NCBI RefSeq assembly: GCF_028553745.1
Contig: NZ_CP067130.1
Span: 434,001-498,000, forward strand
Origin: Paracoccus seriniphilus
GTDB taxonomy: Bacteria; Pseudomonadota; Alphaproteobacteria; Rhodobacterales; Rhodobacteraceae
Direction: 5' to 3'
DNA: 64,000 nucleotides
Positions 59,872-64,000 of the stretch are shown here, one piece after another (the stretch's first letter is position 1; every line of letters begins with the position of its first letter). The position numbers were made by a program, and so were the translations under genes. The notes under the pieces were generated by a model that had not been told where the DNA came from, searched no databases, and saw nothing but the letters and a program-made list of their open reading frames with translations.

Positions 59872-60840
59872 CTATTGCAGCAAGGCGCCCAGCTTCTTGC
59901 GGGCGTCATCGCTCAGCCAGGCTGACCAGGTCTCGGGGTAAGTGGTCAGGAAATGGACGGCGGCATCCTCATATGAAGCTTTATTGTCGTCCTGCCATGC
60001 CAGAATCGCGCCCATCTGCTCATTGGTAAAGGACATATGTCTGAGGAACTCGGCCACCTCGGGCTCGCGGTCCGGCAGGTCCGGTGCGACAGCCGTGACC
60101 ACCTTGGCCACGGGAAAGGCGGACAGCTTGGGATCCGGGCAGTCGGGATCGGCATTGCAATGATGCGCCTCGGGATCAAAGGGCGCGGTTTCGACCTGCA
60201 CCATCGGGTATTTTCCAAGGACCGAGGACGGGGCCCAGTAATAGCCGAACCATGGTTCCTTGGCGGCATAGGCCGCGGCGATGGCGGTGGCGAGGGTTTC
60301 CCCCGAACCATGCTGGAACCGTTCTATGCCATGACCGGCCATATCCACCGCACGGGCATTGTTCAGATCCACCACATCACAGGCCCAGCCCGCCGGACAA
60401 TCGTGAAAGCGTCCGCCTACCAGTTCCGGATTGGCAAGAATGCCGTCCAGCGTCTTCAGCTCGGGATGGGCTTCGGCAAGATAGGCCGGAATCCACCAGG
60501 CCTCGATCCCGCCATCGGAAAGAACATGGCCCAGCTCGACCAGTTTTCCTTCGGCGCGCAGTTCCTCGTAGATCGGTGAGGAATTCGTCCAGAGTTCGGT
60601 CAGGATGTCCGGCTCACCGGTTTCCGCGATTGATGCCATGGCCGGCGTGGTCGAAGAAGGCACGGTCTTCACCGTGCAACCATAGCCATTTTCCAGCAGG
60701 AACTTCGCGACCGATGTCACCACAGCGGATGAGGCCCAGTCCATTTCGGTAATGGATACCTCGCCGCAATCCGCCATCGCCCCCGATGCCCCCAATCCGG
60801 TCATGATAGCTGCGGCAGATAGCATTCTTTTGAAGGTCAT
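59872..60840 (-). CDS. Glycine betaine/choline ABC transporter binding protein (ProX/OpuAC-like)
   Basis: Periplasmic binding protein of 322 residues. Signal peptide MTFKRMLSAAAIMTGLGASGAMA with cleavage before DCGEV. Conserved Trp residues that form the quaternary-amine cage are seen in MDWASSAVV, TELWTNSS, IEAWWIPAYLAE and WFGYYWAPSS. Substrate probably glycine betaine, proline betaine or choline. GGGAG 6 nt before the ATG at 60840; a longer open frame to 60867 is unlikely. First gene of a three-gene operon; the leader has no clear operator. Confidence 0.93.
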   Translation of the reverse strand: MTFKRMLSAAAIMTGLGASGAMADCGEVSITEMDWASSAVVTSVAKFLLENGYGCTVKTVPSSTTPAMASIAETGEPDILTELWTNSSPIYEELRAEGKLVELGHVLSDGGIEAWWIPAYLAEAHPELKTLDGILANPELVGGRFHDCPAGWACDVVDLNNARAVDMAGHGIERFQHGSGETLATAIAAAYAAKEPWFGYYWAPSSVLGKYPMVQVETAPFDPEAHHCNADPDCPDPKLSAFPVAKVVTAVAPDLPDREPEVAEFLRHMSFTNEQMGAILAWQDDNKASYEDAAVHFLTTYPETWSAWLSDDARKKLGALLQ

Positions 60841-61012
60841 CTTGGTCTCCCTGTCAGGTTCTGTCATTTTCAGCGCCGGGATTCTTGCCCTTCATGCGCC
60901 AGAGTGGCCTTGAGAATTGCATCAATTCGGACAGGGAACTGCTCGATCTAGACATTCATTGAACTTTATTGGCCATTTTTTTCCAAAAAAATTCGGGGCA
61001 ACCCGACACATG

Positions 61013-61044
61013 AAAACCCCCGCAGCAGAGTCACGCTGCGGGGG
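61013..61044 (-). terminator. Terminator hairpin in the 60.8-61.4 kb gap
   Basis: CCCCCGCAGC (61017-61026), 8-nt loop, GCTGCGGGGG (61035-61044), a perfect 10-bp stem. On the minus strand it is followed by TTTT (61016-61013). There is no obvious gene upstream on that strand before the next terminator. Confidence 0.75.
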
Positions 61045-61347
61045 TATGGACCAGATTGTTTGCTGTTGCTGCGCCAGCTCATGAGCCGGAGGGCCATCTG
61101 GAGCAAGGTCGCCCCGGGCCGCGTCATCAAACCGCCTGCCCGCTTCTGACGCATCTCGCGACGGCAAAGCCTTGATGCCTTCATGTGCCTTCGCCGCCCC
61201 GCCAAAAGGAAATTCTGGCGGACGATCCCAGCTTACCTGCAGCCTATCCCGAAGCCTTTGGCAAGGATGCAACCGTGCCAGGGATCAATCCGATATCGCA
61301 TGGTCAAGCTCATCTCTCTGCATCGGCGCAATCACCGCAGCAGATGA

Positions 61348-61391
61348 ACAAAGGGGGATTTCGCGCCGTTCAGGACGAAATCCCCCTTTGT
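61348..61391 (-). terminator. Long terminator hairpin after the metallo-beta-lactamase pair
   Basis: ACAAAGGGGGATTTCG (61348-61363) and CGAAATCCCCCTTTGT (61376-61391) are exact reverse complements around a 12-nt loop. It lies 9 bp after the stop of the minus-strand gene at 61401 and can act in both directions. Confidence 0.85.
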
Positions 61392-61400
61392 CGACGGCGG

Positions 61401-62267
61401 CTAGAACACCAGTTCATAGTTCCCGATGATCGCCATGCGCATGGCCTCGCGAAGTGCGCTCATATATTTGGGGATGTCCTTGCGGATGACATTGGTATGG
61501 CTTGGGGCGAAAATGCGGATGTCATAATCTGTCAGGAATTTGTCGATGGCCGCCTCTGTCTTGTCGGGGTCAGCCCATCGCAGCCATGAGAATACGACAC
61601 GATTGGTTGTTGCCACCTCATGCATGAAGCGTTCGGCGGAATATCCGACCTCTTCCATTTCATCCATGAACCGGAAACATTGGTGGTGATTGTGGACGTT
61701 CAAGGCCCAATCGACGGGGCACATGAAGCCGGTCTTGTGTTCGTAAACCCATTGCGTCAGGGCATGATCGACGAACAAGGGTTTGATGATTTCCAGCGTA
61801 TGCTCGCCAAGCTCGAACTTGTCGCCATAGTTCAGCTGCTTGGCATCGGCCAGGCCATGCACCTCGTAGTGATCATGGCCGCCGACCGTCAGAACCTGCA
61901 GCTCCGGATGCGCGCGCCGGATTGCCTCGATATTGCCGGCGTGGGGCAGTTCGGTATGGCTGATCCAGACGTAATCCAGCTTTCGCCCTGCAAGAATATC
62001 GTCGATGGCCTGAATCACGGTATCATGCTGGGCCGGTGACAATGTGTCGATCAGAAAGGTCTTCTCGTCCAGAAAGAGGAACGAGTTATAGATGATATCG
62101 TTCGCATCCGGGTCCAGCATCGGGTTCACCCGCGCGAATTCTGCCGCAAAGCCACCATTATGCTGCGCGGCATGTTCCCCGATGCAGTGACAGATCCAGT
62201 AGATCTTCGGTGTGATCTGGCGAACGCCGACGCGGCTTGTGCCATGGCCATAGATTTTCACATTCAT
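61401..62267 (-). CDS. Metallo-beta-lactamase-fold protein with HTELPH motif, first paralogue
   Basis: Protein of 288 residues with an MBL fold resembling the diiron domain of flavodiiron proteins, without a flavodoxin domain. The metal motif is ISHTELPHAGN (H-x-E-x-P-H), then a His in FVDHALTQWVY, Asp in MCPVDWALN and a C-terminal His in FAPSHTN. Flavodiiron proteins have H-x-E-x-D-H, so Pro replaces one Asp ligand. The start ATG at 62267 overlaps the upstream stop by 4 bp. Operon partner is the paralogue at 62264. Role unknown; O2, NO or hydroperoxide chemistry are candidates (inference). Confidence 0.85.
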   Translation of the reverse strand: MNVKIYGHGTSRVGVRQITPKIYWICHCIGEHAAQHNGGFAAEFARVNPMLDPDANDIIYNSFLFLDEKTFLIDTLSPAQHDTVIQAIDDILAGRKLDYVWISHTELPHAGNIEAIRRAHPELQVLTVGGHDHYEVHGLADAKQLNYGDKFELGEHTLEIIKPLFVDHALTQWVYEHKTGFMCPVDWALNVHNHHQCFRFMDEMEEVGYSAERFMHEVATTNRVVFSWLRWADPDKTEAAIDKFLTDYDIRIFAPSHTNVIRKDIPKYMSALREAMRMAIIGNYELVF

Positions 62268-63007
62268 TGGCGAATACCCAAAATTGCCTCGTTGAATCGC
62301 GTGACGCATTGCGGCACGTTTCCACGGATTGCGTTTCCATGCGTGGGGGCGACGACCTGAACGTCCCTTTTGGCAAAGACCCTTGCGATGTCCGAAACGA
62401 CCTTGGCACCATCGACCAGGGGCAAAAAGCGGAAGGCATTCAGGTGATAGCGCTGCAGCCAGTCCGCAGGAACGCCGTCCTCAAGTTCGTCATCGAAACT
62501 GGTCGCGGCCGACTGCGGGAAGAAATATCCAAAGGCATCCGCCGTGAACAATGCGCCGGTCTGGGCATCGAACATCCAATGGGTGCCCGGCTGGTCCTTC
62601 AGGATACCGTCCGAGAAGGAAATCCGGCGTCCGGCATAGACACTCTCGGTTCCGGCCTGGCTATATTGCACCTGTTCCTCCTTGACCCACCAGGGCAGTT
62701 CGCAATGGGGCAGGATCGCGCTGGAAACCACCAGTTTCGCCTCGGGCCATTCCTGCAGGATCGCGCTGATATTTCCGGTGTGAGGCAATTCGGTATGTGT
62801 CAGGAACACGTAACCCACTGGCGCATCCCCCAGCAGTTCCTTCAGTTCGGCCATGATCTGGCCGCGATGAACATGTGACCCCGAATCGAAGACCAGAGGA
62901 CAGCCGTCGTTCAGCAGGACATAGACCCGCACGGCCTCGTACCAGCCGTCCTCGCCCTGAACGCTTTCGCCAATCTGATATAAGTCACCAACAACCTGTC
63001 GCAGCAC
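62264..63007 (-). CDS. Metallo-beta-lactamase-fold protein with HTELPH motif, second paralogue
   Basis: Protein of 247 residues, same fold as its neighbour but with FTADAFGYFF, which is the DAFG block of flavodiiron proteins, and APTHGNAIR at the C terminus. The metal motif is LTHTELPHTGN. In the place of the central His (FVDHA in the paralogue) it reads LKDQPGTH, so this ligand may be lost or shifted. The start is a GTG at 63007 with AAGGAGG 5 nt upstream; the open frame reaches a TTG at 63091 but without a ribosome site. First gene of the pair; divergent from LysR. Confidence 0.84.
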   Translation of the reverse strand: MLRQVVGDLYQIGESVQGEDGWYEAVRVYVLLNDGCPLVFDSGSHVHRGQIMAELKELLGDAPVGYVFLTHTELPHTGNISAILQEWPEAKLVVSSAILPHCELPWWVKEEQVQYSQAGTESVYAGRRISFSDGILKDQPGTHWMFDAQTGALFTADAFGYFFPQSAATSFDDELEDGVPADWLQRYHLNAFRFLPLVDGAKVVSDIARVFAKRDVQVVAPTHGNAIRGNVPQCVTRFNEAILGIRQ

Positions 63008-63164
63008 CGCAGCCTCCTTGTCCTGATCGTGTCCGATTGTGCATTGCGCGGAAAGCAGCAGGAGTCCCCTGTCATTTCTCGCGTCTGCCAAGCGTCACAT
63101 ATGTCGTTCAACGGTTTGATCTTCAGCCTGGGATGCCACGGGGTCCATTGCTTTTTGTGATTAT

Positions 63165-63176
63165 ATTGATATCAAT
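63165..63176. promoter_or_regulatory. Palindrome ATTGATATCAAT before the LysR gene
   Basis: A perfect 12-bp palindrome, 6 bp before the LysR ATG, in a locally AT-rich stretch of the 175-bp divergent region with the metallo-beta-lactamase pair. An 8-bp palindrome ACATATGT lies at 63097-63104. Candidate autoregulatory operator. Confidence 0.45.
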
Positions 63177-63182
63177 TCTGAT

Positions 63183-64000
63183 ATGAGTTCAGCCCCTGGA
63201 AGACTGCCATCAATTCGGTCCCTGATCGCCTTCGACAACATCGCCAGATTGGGAAGCGTGACCCGGGCCGCGGATGCGATGAACACCTCGCAAGCCGCCG
63301 TCAGCCGCCATCTTCATCAGCTTGAAGAGGAACTGGGCGCGGCACTGACCGCGCGCAGCGGGCGCGGCATCATTCTGACCGCGACTGGCGAGGCCTATGC
63401 CCGCGAAGTCTCCGAGGCGCTGTCACGGCTGCGCCATGCCGGTGAACGCGTTCGCGCCAGCAAAACCGAACTGACGATCGCCTGCACGCATGAGGTTTCC
63501 CATCTTCTGCTCTTGCCGCGCTACGGCGCGATGAAGGCAGCGCTGGGGCGCGATACGCATATTCGCATCCTGACCTGCGAATATACCGCCATCCCGGCCA
63601 TGATCGATGCGGGCGCAGATATCGTGTTCGAATACCGGAAATCCCGTCCAAGGCAGCCAGCAGCGGCGATCATCACCGAAGAGATCATGCCGGTTGCAGC
63701 CCCGTCCTTCCTTCATGCACAGCAACATGTCCTGCGCCAGTCGCCTGACCAATGGCGGGACATCCCCCGCCTGTCTCTTACCAAGGCGAATTCGGGGTGG
63801 GCTGCCTGGAACGATTGGTTTGCTGCCGAAGGCATTGCCATGCCCGACAGTCCGGAAGTGACCTTTGACAACTATATCTACGCGTTGGAGGCGGCGACAC
63901 ATGGCGAGGGGATCCTGCTGGCCTGGCGCGGTTTCGCCGACCGCTACATTGAGAGCGGGCTGCTGGTTCCCCTGCGCACTGAATGGCGCAAGAGCGACGC
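63183..64000 (+). CDS. LysR family regulator, 3' end outside window
   Basis: About 272 residues are visible; the frame is open to the window end. N-terminal HTH region LPSIRSLIAFDNIARLGSVTRAADAMNTSQAAVSRHLHQLE is GcvA-like, and the effector domain follows (LTIACTHEVSHLLLLPRYGAMKA). Only about 25 residues should be missing. It is divergent from the metallo-beta-lactamase pair and probably regulates it. The ribosome site is weak, so the ATG at 63183 is the best but not certain start. Confidence 0.88.
   Translation, partial: MSSAPGRLPSIRSLIAFDNIARLGSVTRAADAMNTSQAAVSRHLHQLEEELGAALTARSGRGIILTATGEAYAREVSEALSRLRHAGERVRASKTELTIACTHEVSHLLLLPRYGAMKAALGRDTHIRILTCEYTAIPAMIDAGADIVFEYRKSRPRQPAAAIITEEIMPVAAPSFLHAQQHVLRQSPDQWRDIPRLSLTKANSGWAAWNDWFAAEGIAMPDSPEVTFDNYIYALEAATHGEGILLAWRGFADRYIESGLLVPLRTEWRKSD

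Larger units (their letters stand above)
60841..61400. other. 560-bp intergenic region with two terminator hairpins
   Basis: Between the ProX-like gene and the first metallo-beta-lactamase gene, all on the minus strand. Weak open frames (60922-61272 minus, 61185-61589 plus) have no recognisable family, no ribosome site and unnatural composition, so I do not call a gene. The stretch 61045-61347 lies between two hairpins, one with a TTTT tail in the minus direction, and might be a short transcript (see Part 2). An AT-rich patch lies at 60955-60995. Confidence 0.5.

Noticed and set aside
60922..61589. Several 80-135 codon frames in the 60.8-61.4 kb gap.
   Set aside because: No ribosome site, no family sequence, and they overlap the terminator hairpins or the metallo-beta-lactamase gene.
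1..64000. CRISPR arrays, tRNAs, rRNAs, insertion sequences and prophage genes.
   Set aside because: No repeated spacer structure, no cloverleaf-like sequence and no transposase, integrase or phage gene was recognised.

Overview
This 64 kb window reads as chromosome or chromid DNA from a GC-rich alphaproteobacterium, most likely a Rhodobacteraceae member close to Paracoccus. That placement is inferred from the gene families (cold-shock protein, lectin-Hint protein, BCCT carrier, a lipid-modification operon like the one in Rhodobacter, many LysR regulators) and from codon use; no rRNA or marker gene is present. Nearly everything is transport and catabolism of small nitrogen-containing molecules, with local regulators. 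I saw no tRNA, rRNA, insertion sequence, prophage, CRISPR array or origin.

Positions 1-14349 form one minus-strand catabolic regulon. It holds a polar amino acid ABC transporter (partial permease and ATPase), two SDRs, a GcvA-type LysR regulator, a six-gene operon whose neighbours all overlap by 4 bp (ThDP enzyme, HyuA, HyuB, aminotransferase, uronate-dehydrogenase-like enzyme, FAD oxidoreductase) and an aldehyde dehydrogenase. The same 34-bp element, CAAGA-N11-TCGACAAGTTT-N3-TTG with one degenerate copy, lies in one orientation upstream of each of the four transcription units. This is the most striking signal in the window: an apparently uncharacterised pathway with a readable operator. A plausible route is opening of a cyclic amide by HyuAB, oxidative or transamination steps to a 2-oxo acid, ThDP-dependent decarboxylation and aldehyde oxidation.

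Positions 14636-21754 encode a VOC protein, a 2-oxoacid/acetoin-type dehydrogenase with its E2 split into a 77-aa lipoyl protein and a 226-aa catalytic protein, a lipoate ligase, a DUF1330 protein, a broken acetoin reductase gene and an AcoR-like regulator with a degenerate AAA+ domain. Positions 21912-32517 hold a LysR regulator, a complete peptide-type ABC importer, two amidases and an NCS1 permease. Positions 32691-37910 hold a lipid-modification cluster (DUF2177, SDRs, MFS, DUF1365, FAD amine oxidase).

Positions 38214-43824 hold a BCCT betaine-type carrier, a ferredoxin-reductase, a LysR regulator with a candidate TTTAATCG operator, an amidohydrolase, a Rieske ferredoxin and an aldehyde dehydrogenase remnant. 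Positions 43991-49518 hold arginase, ornithine cyclodeaminase, an AsnC regulator and an amino acid ABC transporter. Positions 49575-53710 hold two polysaccharide-deacetylase-fold enzymes, an MmgE/PrpD protein and a LysR regulator. Positions 53806-57637 hold cspA, a lectin-Hint protein, two unknown membrane proteins and a DedA protein. Positions 57715-64000 hold a glycine betaine/choline ABC transporter, a pair of metallo-beta-lactamase-fold proteins with a diiron-like HTELPH motif, and a LysR gene cut by the window end.
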